Assembly (NCBI GenBank): GCA_030145305.1 | Contig: JAQYVX010000001.1 | Location: forward strand, 62,001-126,000 | Length of the DNA: 64,000 nucleotides | Direction of reading: 5' to 3' | Origin: Halarcobacter sp. | GTDB lineage: Bacteria; Campylobacterota; Campylobacteria; Campylobacterales; Arcobacteraceae | Shown here: positions 52,305-60,599 of the stretch, in pieces | Numbering within the stretch: the stretch's first letter is position 1 | How the letters are laid out: each line of letters starts with the position of its first letter | The notes under the pieces: generated by a model | Seen by the model: only the letters and a program-made list of their open reading frames with translations | Databases searched by the model: none | What the model was told of the DNA's origin: nothing | Position numbers and translations under genes: made by a program

Positions 52305-53535
52305 TTTGTTTTTTGATTTGTTTAATATTTATAATCATTAAAATTGAAATAATAAGCCCTATAACAAAAAATCCTGCAAACACATAAAGTGTTTGAGAAT
52401 ATGAACCTGTAGCATCTTTTACCATTGAAATAATCAAAGGTCCTACTAATCCAGCAGCTGCCCAAGCTGTTAAAATATAACCATGAATTGCTCCTAGTTC
52501 TTTTGTTCCAAAAATATCTCCAATATATGCAGGAATTGAAGCAAATCCTCCACCATAACAAGACATAATAAAATACAAAACAACTTGAAATACAATAATT
52601 TCACTAATAGAAGGAAGCATATAAAAAGCAAGCGCTTGTGTTGCAAAGAAAATTACATAAACAATAGGCCTTGTCAAGAAATCAGATAATGACGCCCAAA
52701 ATATCCGTCCTGCTCCATTAAAAATTCCCATTAAGCCAACAGCCGCTGCTGCTGCAATTGCTGAAATTCCAAGTACTTCTTGAAGAAGTGGTGAAGCCAC
52801 ACCTATAATTGCAATACCGCAAGTTACGTTGATAAATAACATCAACCAAAGACCATAAAACCTAGGAGTTTTTATAGCATCATTAAGACCTAAATTTTCA
52901 AGATCTTTTTTGATTTTCTTTTTACCCTCTTTGATTTTTTGCTCAAACTTTTTTGGTAAATAATCTTCTTGTGGTTTTTCAAGATACAAAGCAGAAGCAA
53001 ACATTACTACAAAATAAACAGCTCCTAAAATAAAAAATGTTCCAGAAATACTAACAGCCTCAATTAAAATTTTAATTGTAGGACCCCAAATAGCAGAAGC
53101 AAAACCAAAGCCCATAATTGCAAGACCTGTAGCCATTCCCCTTTTATCAGGAAACCATTTAACTAACGTTGAAACAGGCGAGATATAGCCAATTCCAAGA
53201 CCACAACCACCTAATACTCCATAAAAGAAATATAATAAAATCTTAGATTCCATCATAATTGCCAAGCCTGAACCCATAGTTCCTAATCCAAACAAAGAAG
53301 CTGCAATAATAGCTGATACTCTAGGGCCATTTCTCTCAACAAACTTCCCCATTAAAGCTGCTGATAATCCTAGAAAAAAGATAGCTACACTAAAAGCAAT
53401 AGTAACATCGGTCAAATCCCAATTCATTTGAGTTTGTATTGGTTTTACATATACGCTCCATGCATATACAGAACCAATACAAATATGAACACCAACAGCA
53501 GAAAGAGCCATAAGCCAACGGTTTTTTTCAATCAT
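52288..53535 (-). CDS. OFA-type MFS transporter (oxalate/formate antiporter family)
   Basis: This carrier has 415 residues and 12 membrane segments. The OFA signature of the N-terminus is present (GVHICIGSVYAWSVYVKPIQ), with GGCGLGIGYISPVSTLVKWF, PDKRGMATGLAIMGFGFA and the long central loop before helix 7. Relatives exchange oxalate, formate or other monocarboxylates. The substrate is not decidable here. An AGGGA ribosome-binding site precedes the ATG. Confidence 0.88.
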   Translation of the reverse strand: MIEKNRWLMALSAVGVHICIGSVYAWSVYVKPIQTQMNWDLTDVTIAFSVAIFFLGLSAALMGKFVERNGPRVSAIIAASLFGLGTMGSGLAIMMESKILLYFFYGVLGGCGLGIGYISPVSTLVKWFPDKRGMATGLAIMGFGFASAIWGPTIKILIEAVSISGTFFILGAVYFVVMFASALYLEKPQEDYLPKKFEQKIKEGKKKIKKDLENLGLNDAIKTPRFYGLWLMLFINVTCGIAIIGVASPLLQEVLGISAIAAAAAVGLMGIFNGAGRIFWASLSDFLTRPIVYVIFFATQALAFYMLPSISEIIVFQVVLYFIMSCYGGGFASIPAYIGDIFGTKELGAIHGYILTAWAAAGLVGPLIISMVKDATGSYSQTLYVFAGFFVIGLIISILMIINIKQIKKQNLKRV

Positions 53536-53588
53536 TTTAAATCCCTAATTAATAAAATTAGTTGGATTTTAACTATTTTTTTTGAAGA

Positions 53589-53628
53589 AACAGATAAAAA
53601 ATAAAATTATTATTACTTTTTATCTGTT
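53589..53628 (-). terminator. terminator after sstT
   Basis: AACAGATAAAAA and TTTTTATCTGTT form a 12-bp stem with a 16-base loop, just after the sstT stop. Confidence 0.6.
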
Positions 53629-53644
53629 TTAGAAGAGAGTTTAC

Positions 53645-54862
53645 TTATAAATTTATTTCGCCTTTATGACAAGCAGCAGTAAAGACAACATCGGTTGAAG
53701 AGTTAAGTGCTGTTTCCATAGAATCTTGCACAACCCCAATTACAAATCCAATTGCAACAACTTGAAGAGCAATATCATTTGAAATACCAAATAATGAACA
53801 AGCTAAAGGAATTAGTAATAAAGAACCACCAGCAACACCAGAAGCTCCACAAGCAGCTAAGGCAGCAATTAAACTAAGTAGTAAAGCCGTTCCTATATCA
53901 ATAGTCATACCCATAGTATGAACTGTAGCAAGTGTTAAAACTGTAATAGTAACAGCAGCTCCTGCCATATTTGTTGTAGCTCCTAAAGGAATAGAAATAG
54001 AATAAGTATCTTCATGTAAATTTAACTTTTTACAAAGATTTAAATTCACTGGAATATTTGCAGCACTACTTCTTGTAAAGAAAGCAGTAATTCCACTTTC
54101 TTTAATACAAGTTATAATTAATGGATATGGATTTTTTCTCATTTTTATAAAAACGATAATTGGATTGATAACAAATGCAATAAAAAGCATGGTTCCAACT
54201 AAGACTAATAAAAGTTTAGAATAACTTAAAAGTGCAGCAAAACCAGTTTGTGCAAAGGTATTAGCAACTAAACCAAAAATACCAAAAGGTGCAAGTTTAA
54301 TTATAAATTTAACAATCTTTGTAATACCTGTTGATACATCAAAAAATACATTTTTTGTATCTTCTGAACTATAATGCATTGCAAAACCAATTGCTATAGC
54401 CCATACTAAAATACCAATAAAATTTCCACTTTGTAATGCATTTATTGGATTATCAACCATATTAAATAGAACTGTTTTTAATACATCAATAACATTATCC
54501 GGTGGAGTTAAGATTTTTTGTCCAGCATCTATAAGTACAAGTTCTACAGGAAAAAGAAAACTTGCAATTACCGCAGTTAAAGCAGCTAAAAACGTTCCTA
54601 TTAAATATATAATAACAATTGGTTTCATACCAGTTTTAACACCAACTTCTTTAGTTGCAATAGCGGTAGCCACTAAAACAAAAACTAAAATTGGCGCAAT
54701 AGCTTTTAAAGCTCCAACGAAAAGAGTTCCCAAAATAGAGAATGCCATAGCTAATTCTTTTGAAAGCATAGCCACAACAACACCTAGAACAATACCAATT
54801 AAGATTTGTACTACTAAATTACCATTTGCATACCTTGCAATGATACCATTTCCATTTTTCAT
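53645..54862 (-). CDS. sstT: Na+/serine-threonine symporter SstT
   Basis: This is a DAACS-family sodium-coupled carrier with 405 residues. It has the re-entrant loop motif [20 protein letters not shown], followed by [20 protein letters not shown]. The second hairpin carries [20 protein letters not shown] and [15 protein letters not shown]. These fit SstT better than the glutamate or dicarboxylate branches. It stands alone between a terminator and a divergent regulated promoter region. Confidence 0.93.
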   Translation of the reverse strand: MKNGNGIIARYANGNLVVQILIGIVLGVVVAMLSKELAMAFSILGTLFVGALKAIAPILVFVLVATAIATKEVGVKTGMKPIVIIYLIGTFLAALTAVIASFLFPVELVLIDAGQKILTPPDNVIDVLKTVLFNMVDNPINALQSGNFIGILVWAIAIGFAMHYSSEDTKNVFFDVSTGITKIVKFIIKLAPFGIFGLVANTFAQTGFAALLSYSKLLLVLVGTMLFIAFVINPIIVFIKMRKNPYPLIITCIKESGITAFFTRSSAANIPVNLNLCKKLNLHEDTYSISIPLGATTNMAGAAVTITVLTLATVHTMGMTIDIGTALLLSLIAALAACGASGVAGGSLLLIPLACSLFGISNDIALQVVAIGFVIGVVQDSMETALNSSTDVVFTAACHKGEINL

Positions 54863-54942
54863 AGATTAATCCTATTAATTAATTTTAAAACATCAGAATT
54901 GTATCAAATAAAGTTTTTAGAGTAGATTATATGATAATTATA

Positions 54943-55033
54943 TTTTAAGTGTATATTAATTTCATACTTAAAAGAATTTAATTTCATTTACTTACCTAAA
55001 GTAATGTAAGGTAATATTAAGTACATTAAGTAT
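54943..55033. promoter_or_regulatory. cluster of inverted and direct repeats upstream of mdaB operon
   Basis: In the 201-base gap between sstT and mdaB there are three elements: TTTTAAGT/ACTTAAAA (54943-54950 and 54966-54973, perfect 8-bp inverted repeat, 15 bases apart), TTACCT/AGGTAA (54992-54997 and 55009-55014), and a tandem ATTAAGTAC-ATTAAGTAT (55016-55033). The shared AAGTA/TACTT core suggests several sites for one dimeric regulator, for instance of the HxlR or MarR type. No regulator gene lies next to it. Confidence 0.5.
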
Positions 55034-55063
55034 ATTATTCTCTCGAAATAAATAAGGAGTATC

Positions 55064-55651
55064 ATGAAAAATGCATTAGTTATAAATGCCTATGAAGGTT
55101 ATAAAGGAATAGGAGAAGGAAAACTTAATAAAAGTCTTTGCGAAATTGCTGAAAAAAAACTAATTGAAAAGGGTTATTCAGTAAAAACTACAATTCTTGA
55201 AAAAGGCTATATTTTAGAAGAAGAATTAGAAAAGAATATTGAAGCAGATCTTATTTTTGTACAATTCCCAGTATATTGGTTTAATATGCCTGCATTATTT
55301 AAAAAATACATTGATGAAGTATATGGTTATGCATATGCAAATGGAATTCTTTGTAAAGGTGATGGAAGAACAAGAAGTGATTTAAGTAAAAAATATGGTT
55401 CAGGTGGATTAAAAAATGGTGCTAAATATATGATTTCCACAACATGGAATGCACCTGTTGAAGCATTTGAAGAAAAAGGAGAATTTTTTGAAGCGAAAAG
55501 TGTTGATGAAGTATTAATTGGAATACATAAAACTTATCAATTCTTTGGAATGAAAGCACTACCTTCTTTTACAATGCACAACATTTTTAAAGGAAATACT
55601 ATAGAAAATGATGTTGAACTATTTAAAGAACATGTTCAAAATATATTTTAA
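55064..55651 (+). CDS. mdaB: NADPH:quinone reductase, MdaB-like
   Basis: This is a flavodoxin-fold FAD enzyme of 195 residues. It has the family's VINAYEGYKGIGEGKLNKSL, IFVQFPVYWFNMPALFKKYI, DEVYGYAYANGILCKGDG and MISTTWNAPVEAF. It reduces quinones by two electrons and so avoids semiquinone radicals. A GGAG ribosome-binding site precedes the ATG. It leads an operon with a YgiN-like monooxygenase, a nitroreductase and a DoxX protein. Confidence 0.9.
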   Translation: MKNALVINAYEGYKGIGEGKLNKSLCEIAEKKLIEKGYSVKTTILEKGYILEEELEKNIEADLIFVQFPVYWFNMPALFKKYIDEVYGYAYANGILCKGDGRTRSDLSKKYGSGGLKNGAKYMISTTWNAPVEAFEEKGEFFEAKSVDEVLIGIHKTYQFFGMKALPSFTMHNIFKGNTIENDVELFKEHVQNIF

Positions 55652-55665
55652 TAAAGGAAATTACT

Positions 55666-55956
55666 ATGTCAAAAATAACAATCGTAGCAAAAATTAAAAT
55701 AAAAGAAGAATTTACAAATGAAATTTATCCATTATTAGTAGATTTACATAAAAATACACATAAAAATGACCATGGATGTATCCAATATGATTTACATAAA
55801 GATATAAATGATAAAAATAGTTTTACTTTTATCGAAACATGGGAAAACAGCGAGTTTCTAGATATTCATATGAGTAAAGAACATTTTCAATTATTTGTAA
55901 AAAAAACTGAAAATAAATTAGAAAATTTAGATATTACTAAATTAGAAAAAATATAA
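55666..55956 (+). CDS. YgiN-like antibiotic-biosynthesis-monooxygenase (ABM) protein
   Basis: This is a 96-residue ferredoxin-like dimer protein with ITIVAKIKIKEEFTNEIYPL, HKNDHGCIQYDLHKDIND and FIETWENSEFLDIHMSKEHF. In E. coli YgiN and MdaB act on the same quinones in opposite directions. Their adjacency here suggests the same pairing. Confidence 0.87.
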   Translation: MSKITIVAKIKIKEEFTNEIYPLLVDLHKNTHKNDHGCIQYDLHKDINDKNSFTFIETWENSEFLDIHMSKEHFQLFVKKTENKLENLDITKLEKI

Positions 55957-55967
55957 AAAGGAAAAAA

Positions 55968-56603
55968 GTGAAAAAAGATTTTATGGAAGCCATGGATTTT
56001 AGACATGCGTGTAAAGTTTTTAATGATACAAAAAAAATATCAGATGAAGATATAAAATATATTCTTGAAGCTGGGAGAAAAAGCCCAAGCTCTTTTGGAC
56101 AAGAAGCTTGGAAGTTTTTAGTAATAACAAATGAGGATTTAAAAGCAAAAATCAAGCCTTATTGTTGGGATCAAATACAAATTACAAGTTGTTCTCACTT
56201 GCTTATTATTTTAACAGCTATTGAAGATGTGAAACCTGAGAGTGGAGTTCCTGCTAAAAGATTTGGAAGACGAGAAATGCCTCAAGAGAAAAAAGAATTT
56301 TATGATAATCTTTATAAAAACCATTTAACAGTAACTAAAGTTCTTGATAGTGATGAAAATGTTTATTCATGGACTGCAAGACAAACTTATATAGCAGCAG
56401 CAAATATGATGACAGCAGCAGCTATAAAAGGTATAGATTCTTGTCCTATAGAAGGGTTTGAAAAAGAGAATATTGAAAAGTTACTTGGATTAGATACATC
56501 TAAATTCCAACTATCTTTAGTATTACCATTTGGATATAGATTAAATCCACAAGCAGAACAAATAAGATTAGCTATTGATGAAATAGTCGAATTTATAGAT
56601 TAG
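55968..56603 (+). CDS. NAD(P)H-dependent nitroreductase
   Basis: This FMN enzyme has 211 residues and is similar to NfsB. It has DFRHACKVFNDTKKISDEDI, ILEAGRKSPSSFGQEAWKFL, YIAAANMMTAAAIKGIDSCP and IEGFEKENIEKLLG. It can reduce nitroaromatics, quinones or flavins. The GTG start follows AAGGA at normal spacing; an ATG five codons in is an alternative. Confidence 0.92.
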   Translation: MKKDFMEAMDFRHACKVFNDTKKISDEDIKYILEAGRKSPSSFGQEAWKFLVITNEDLKAKIKPYCWDQIQITSCSHLLIILTAIEDVKPESGVPAKRFGRREMPQEKKEFYDNLYKNHLTVTKVLDSDENVYSWTARQTYIAAANMMTAAAIKGIDSCPIEGFEKENIEKLLGLDTSKFQLSLVLPFGYRLNPQAEQIRLAIDEIVEFID

Positions 56604-56618
56604 GAGAATTGAGTTATT

Positions 56619-56996
56619 ATGAAAAAAGTATTATATATAGTGTTTAAATATTTATTAGGAATATTGTTAGTATTTGGAGGAGTAGCGCATTTTACAAAAA
56701 CAGAATTTTATTTAAAAGCAATGCCCTCATATTTACCCTTTCATGAATTTATAGTTTATGCAAGTGGAGTCTTAGAAGTTGTGTTAGGTGTATTATTAGT
56801 AATTTCGAAAACAACAAGAAAAGCAGCAATAGGAATAATAATATTATTTATAGCAATTTTCCCTGCAAATATAAATATGTATTTAAACCACACAGATTTC
56901 CCAGAAATGAGTGAAACTGCCCTTCTAATAAGATTACCAATTCAGCTAATACTAATAGCATGGGCTTATATCTATGCTAGAAAAATCAATAATTAA
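56619..56996 (+). CDS. DoxX-family membrane protein
   Basis: This is a 125-residue protein with four membrane helices and the DoxX pattern (LLGILLVFGGVAHFTKTEFY, GVLEVVLGVLLV). DoxX proteins are linked to redox and thiol stress and often sit in operons with oxidoreductases, as here. No enzymatic motif is visible. Confidence 0.85.
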   Translation: MKKVLYIVFKYLLGILLVFGGVAHFTKTEFYLKAMPSYLPFHEFIVYASGVLEVVLGVLLVISKTTRKAAIGIIILFIAIFPANINMYLNHTDFPEMSETALLIRLPIQLILIAWAYIYARKINN

Positions 56997-57020
56997 AAAT
57001 ATTTATAATTTAAATATATA

Positions 57021-57052
57021 CAATAATAAAGGATTTACTTCCTCTATTATTG
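57021..57052. terminator. hairpin between convergent genes
   Basis: CAATAATA pairs with TATTATTG. After an A/C mismatch AGGA pairs with TCCT around a six-base loop, then ATTTTAAAAA follows. It likely ends both the mdaB operon and the methyltransferase operon. Confidence 0.6.
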
Positions 57053-57067
57053 ATTTTAAAAATTATT

Positions 57068-57979
57068 TTAAAGTAAATCTCTTTTAAAGACTAGATTTTT
57101 AAGTGTTTTTTCTTCTTTATTAGTTGGAAAAGTATTTAAATTTTCTAATCTTTTTACAAATTTAAACTCTGGAGCATTTTCTTTAAACAAGTCTTTCATA
57201 AAATTTGTATCTAATTCTGGGGCATTTAAACAAGATAAGACTATACACTCTAAACTTGCTAATTGATCTAATCTTTTTACTATCTTTTTATAATCCAAGG
57301 TAGCTGCGAAACTTCCTTTTTGAAAAGATGGAGGATCAATTATTATAATATCATAAGGTGCATCTTTTTTGATTCTAGACCAAGATTTTAAAATATTGTA
57401 TGGCAAAAATTTTACTTTTTTTGTATCTTGATTATTTAGATGATGGTTTGCTCTTCCTATACTTAAAGCACCTTTTGACATATCTACATTTACTATTTGT
57501 TTTGCTTCTCCTGCAAGTGATGCTATAGAAAAGGCACAAGTATATGAAAAAAGATTTAGTACATTTTTATCTTTTGAAATACTTTTTATAAATTCACGAC
57601 CTTTTTTCATATCAGGAAATATTCCTATATTTTTTTTAGAAAAATCAATTGAATATTTCAAACTATTTTCAAGAGCAAATAAATTTTCTTCAAGTCTGCC
57701 AAAAACTATTTCGCTGGGTGCTTTACTTAAATATCTTTTTTGAACAACAAAAGTTTCAAAGTTATTGTTTTTTGCTATATTTTTTAAAAGATTTATAATC
57801 TTTTGTTCTTCTTTATTCTCTTGGAAAAAACATGCAAATAATATTTTATCTATGGAATCAACTGTCAAAAAAGTATATGCTTCATAAAAATTTCCACGTC
57901 CATGAAAAACTCTTTTAAACTCTTCTGTTTTATCTTTTAAATTTTCACAAATTAAAAGTTCTAATTTTTCCATATTCAT
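57068..57979 (-). CDS. RlmI-like class I SAM methyltransferase
   Basis: This is a 303-residue protein with an N-terminal beta-rich domain and a Rossmann methyltransferase domain. It has VLNLFSYTCAFSIASLAGEA (motif I), NVDMSKGALSIGRANHHLNN and the catalytic DPPSFQKGSF. The pattern matches the RlmI/RlmK C-terminal domain, which methylates 23S rRNA. The PUA domain of RlmI is not evident, so the exact target is open. Its ATG overlaps the greB stop (ATGA). Confidence 0.82.
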   Translation of the reverse strand: MNMEKLELLICENLKDKTEEFKRVFHGRGNFYEAYTFLTVDSIDKILFACFFQENKEEQKIINLLKNIAKNNNFETFVVQKRYLSKAPSEIVFGRLEENLFALENSLKYSIDFSKKNIGIFPDMKKGREFIKSISKDKNVLNLFSYTCAFSIASLAGEAKQIVNVDMSKGALSIGRANHHLNNQDTKKVKFLPYNILKSWSRIKKDAPYDIIIIDPPSFQKGSFAATLDYKKIVKRLDQLASLECIVLSCLNAPELDTNFMKDLFKENAPEFKFVKRLENLNTFPTNKEEKTLKNLVFKRDLL

Positions 57980-58461
57980 TTTTCAAACTCATACATTTTT
58001 ATTTCCAAAACTTCATACTCAAATTCTTGATTATTTATACTAAAAATAAACTCTTCATTTAATTTTTTTCCTAAAAGAACTCTTCCTAAAGGAGATTTAT
58101 TTGATATTTTATTTTCATTTGGACTAGTTTCATGTGTTCCAACTAACACAAAAATCTTTTCTTCTTCATTTTCTAAATTTAATAATTTAATTTCTGAACC
58201 AAAATTTACTTTTTCATGGGGTAATTTTGTAGTATCAATTACCTTTGAGTTATTAATAATCTTTTCTAAAAACCTTAGTCTTTTATCAATATTTCTTAAC
58301 ATTTCTTTTGCAGAAATATATTCAGCATTTTCACTTCTATCCCCATGCTCAGCCGCAACTTTTTTTTCTTTTACCCAAAAAGGTTTTTCTTTTTCTAAAA
58401 GATTTTTAAACTCTTTTACAATTTTTTTATATCCAAACTCTGTTATTAAATCATTTTGCAC
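57976..58461 (-). CDS. greB: transcription elongation factor GreB
   Basis: It inserts a coiled coil into the RNA polymerase secondary channel and stimulates transcript cleavage. The tip motif is AEHGDRSENAEYISAKEMLR, followed by IDKRLRFLEKII. This 'RLRFL' pattern and ITEFGYKK at the start are GreB-like. The C-terminal domain ISNKSPLGRVLLGKKLNEEF is complete. The length of 161 fits. It overlaps the upstream flavoprotein gene by 11 bases. Confidence 0.87.
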   Translation of the reverse strand: MQNDLITEFGYKKIVKEFKNLLEKEKPFWVKEKKVAAEHGDRSENAEYISAKEMLRNIDKRLRFLEKIINNSKVIDTTKLPHEKVNFGSEIKLLNLENEEEKIFVLVGTHETSPNENKISNKSPLGRVLLGKKLNEEFIFSINNQEFEYEVLEIKMYEFEK

Positions 58462-60019
58462 TATTTATAAACCTTTCAAACCCTTCAGGGTAAGGATGAT
58501 TAAGTAAATCCCCTACTCTCATTGGTGTATATAACTCATCATATCTTTTATAAGATATTTGATCTAATCTTCTAAAAATATGTGTTCTATCAAGTTTTGA
58601 ACAATCATCTAATCCAGCACTTGCCAATATTTCTACAAAGCTCTCAACTGTTCCACTATGAAAGTTTGCAACTCTTTGTTTTTTATCTTCAACAACTAAT
58701 CCTCTTGCCAATTGTGGATTTTGAGTAGCAACTCCTGTAGGACAAGTATTTTTATGACATTGTAAAGCTTGAATACAACCAAGGCTTAACATCATTCCTC
58801 TTGCACTTGCACATAAATCAGCTCCTAAAGCCAAGGCTTTTGTTATATGCATACCATTTAAAACTTTTCCAGAAGCTATTATTTTTATATCTTTTTTTAA
58901 ATCAAATCCAATTAAACAATCTACAACAAAAACTAAGGCTTCTCGTAAAGGCATTCCCACAGAATTGGTATATTCAAGGGGAGCAGCTCCTGTTCCTCCT
59001 TCTCCACCATCAACAGTAATAAAATCTGGTTTTATACCATATTCAACCATTGCTTGACAAAGTTCTATAAATTCTTCTTTTCTTCCTATACAAAGTTTAA
59101 AACCAATAGGTTTGCCCATACTTAAAGTTCTTAATTCTTTGATAAAATTAAGTAGTCCCTTAACAGAAGAAAATGAACTATGCGTAGGAGGAGAATCAAC
59201 TCTTGTATTTGCTTGAACTCCCCTAATTTCTGCAATTTCTGCTGTATTTTTGTATGCAGGTAAAATCCCTCCATGCCCAGGTTTGGCACCTTGTGAAAGT
59301 TTTATTTCTATCATTTTAACATTTTCATAATTTGCTTTTTGTTCAAATTTTTCAGCATTAAAAGTTCCATCTTCATTTCTACAACCAAAATATCCCGTGC
59401 CAATTTGCCAGATTAAATCACAATTAGTAAGTAAATGATACCTACTTAATCCACCCTCTCCCGTATTTAAGGCAAAGTTTCCAATTTTTGCTCCATGACC
59501 TAAAGCCATAACTGCATTTGCACTAAGTGCTCCAAAACTCATTGCTGAGATATTTAAAATTGAAGAAGAATAAGGCTTTTTACAATCTTTACCTCCAACT
59601 ATAATTCTTGGACTTTGTTCTAAATCATGCGACTTTAAAGCATTTAAAGAGTGACCTATCCATTCATATCCAGCTTTATACACATCAACTTTTGTGCCAA
59701 AAGGAATTGTACTCATAAGTTTTTTTGAACGTCTATAAACAACAGACCGTAGTTGCCTATTTATAGGAACACCATCTATATCTGATTCGATAAAATATTG
59801 TCTAATTGGGGGTCTTAATTCTTCTAGAAGCCATCTCATTCTTCCTAGGATTGGGAAGTTTCTCCATAAAGAGTGTTTACTTTGTCTTATATCATAAAAT
59901 CCTAATAAAATAAGTGCAATAAAAATTACAGCTAACCATAAGTAAGACCAATCTAGAATTAATAGAATTAAGATTGAAATAGAACCAATAATTATAAAGT
60001 TTTTAAAAAGTTTAGGCAT
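58451..60019 (-). CDS. FMN-binding glutamate synthase-family protein
   Basis: Two N-terminal membrane helices (about 10-45) are followed by a glutamate-synthase-like FMN barrel. It has SSSILNISAMSFGALSANAV, GGLSRYHLLTNCDLIWQIGT, LSQGAKPGHGGILP, FITVDGGEGGTGAAPLEYTN and the 3Fe-4S cysteines in GCIQALQCHKNTCPTGVATQ. The amidotransferase domain is missing. It is a membrane-tethered relative of GltB (YerD type) with an unknown donor and substrate. A TATAAT promoter lies at 60040-60045. Confidence 0.88.
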   Translation of the reverse strand: MPKLFKNFIIIGSISILILLILDWSYLWLAVIFIALILLGFYDIRQSKHSLWRNFPILGRMRWLLEELRPPIRQYFIESDIDGVPINRQLRSVVYRRSKKLMSTIPFGTKVDVYKAGYEWIGHSLNALKSHDLEQSPRIIVGGKDCKKPYSSSILNISAMSFGALSANAVMALGHGAKIGNFALNTGEGGLSRYHLLTNCDLIWQIGTGYFGCRNEDGTFNAEKFEQKANYENVKMIEIKLSQGAKPGHGGILPAYKNTAEIAEIRGVQANTRVDSPPTHSSFSSVKGLLNFIKELRTLSMGKPIGFKLCIGRKEEFIELCQAMVEYGIKPDFITVDGGEGGTGAAPLEYTNSVGMPLREALVFVVDCLIGFDLKKDIKIIASGKVLNGMHITKALALGADLCASARGMMLSLGCIQALQCHKNTCPTGVATQNPQLARGLVVEDKKQRVANFHSGTVESFVEILASAGLDDCSKLDRTHIFRRLDQISYKRYDELYTPMRVGDLLNHPYPEGFERFINSAK

Positions 60020-60039
60020 ATATACTCTTTTTTATTGTT

Positions 60040-60045
60040 ATTATA
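60040..60045 (-). promoter_or_regulatory. -10 box of the glutamate synthase-like operon
   Basis: A perfect TATAAT on the minus strand lies 20 bases before the ATG, with AAAGAG as ribosome-binding site between them. Confidence 0.5.
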
Positions 60046-60118
60046 ATATTAAAAACTTTAAATAGTTTTCTTTGCCTTATTATTTACAAAAAATATTGAT
60101 ATTATTAAAGTAATATTT

Positions 60119-60220
60119 CTATTTTTTCATTCTTTTTTCTATTCTTTTTGAAGTTTTATTTATAGTTTTTAAAGTTATTGCTGCAGTTAAAACTGAGGCT
60201 AGAGGTAGTAAAAATGCCAT
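60119..60220 (-). CDS. 33-aa basic membrane-associated small protein
   Basis: An ATG with AAAAGGA six bases before it opens a 33-codon frame. A hydrophobic start (MAFLLPLASVLTAAITL) is followed by a very basic tail (KTINKTSKRIEKRMKK). It could be one membrane anchor with a nucleic acid- or lipid-binding tail. A Fur-box-like palindrome lies 60 bases upstream, and the metal-ATPase operon ends just before it. Confidence 0.5.
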   Translation of the reverse strand: MAFLLPLASVLTAAITLKTINKTSKRIEKRMKK

Positions 60221-60279
60221 TTTTTTCCTTTTTAATAATAATTATCAATAATTTTATCAAAGAAATACTTAATTAAAAC

Positions 60280-60294
60280 TGATATTTATTATCA
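60280..60294 (-). promoter_or_regulatory. Fur-box-like palindrome
   Basis: TGATATTTATTATCA fits the 7-1-7 Fur pattern (TGATAAT-N-ATTATCA) with a single mismatch. It sits in the gap upstream of the 33-residue gene and suggests iron control. Confidence 0.5.
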
Positions 60295-60312
60295 TTTAAA
60301 ATGAAAAATGAA

Positions 60313-60346
60313 TTAAAAAAAAAGGAAGTCTTTAAAGACTTCCTTT
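60313..60346 (-). terminator. terminator of the metal-ATPase operon
   Basis: AAAGGAAGTC and GACTTCCTTT pair around TTTAAA. On the minus strand a run of nine T follows. It closes the operon 30 bases after its last gene. Confidence 0.85.
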
Positions 60347-60375
60347 AAAATACAAAATTTATTTGAACTTCTAAT

Positions 60376-60597
60376 CTAAGATTCTTTTACTTCTATAAGC
60401 TCTTTTGTTTTTTTCTTCTTTGGATCATATAACATTGTATGCCAAAGACTAAAGGCACAAAATGCAACACCAGCAACAACATGGGCTTTTTTAGCAGTTT
60501 TATTTTTCATAAACATAGAAGTTGCAACCGTAACACCTAAAGTTGCGGTCATGCCTACTTTGGCAGCTTCTCTTTGTAATTCTTTATCAAATTTCAT
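60376..60597 (-). CDS. 73-aa hypothetical membrane protein of the metal-ATPase operon
   Basis: I do not recognise this protein. It has an amphipathic start (KFDKELQREAAKVGM), one or two hydrophobic helices (TATLGVTVATSMFM; AHVVAGVAFCAFSLWHTML) with glycine and alanine spacing, and a lysine-rich end. It lies two bases after the P-type ATPase gene and is the last gene of the operon. A role as accessory or structural membrane protein of the same system is likely from position only. Confidence 0.65.
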   Translation of the reverse strand: MKFDKELQREAAKVGMTATLGVTVATSMFMKNKTAKKAHVVAGVAFCAFSLWHTMLYDPKKKKTKELIEVKES

Positions 60598-60599
60598 AC

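Noticed and set aside
60303-60350. 15-codon plus-strand ORF (MKNELKKKEVFKDFL)
   Set aside because: It is an A-rich frame lying over the perfect terminator palindrome and has no ribosome-binding site.
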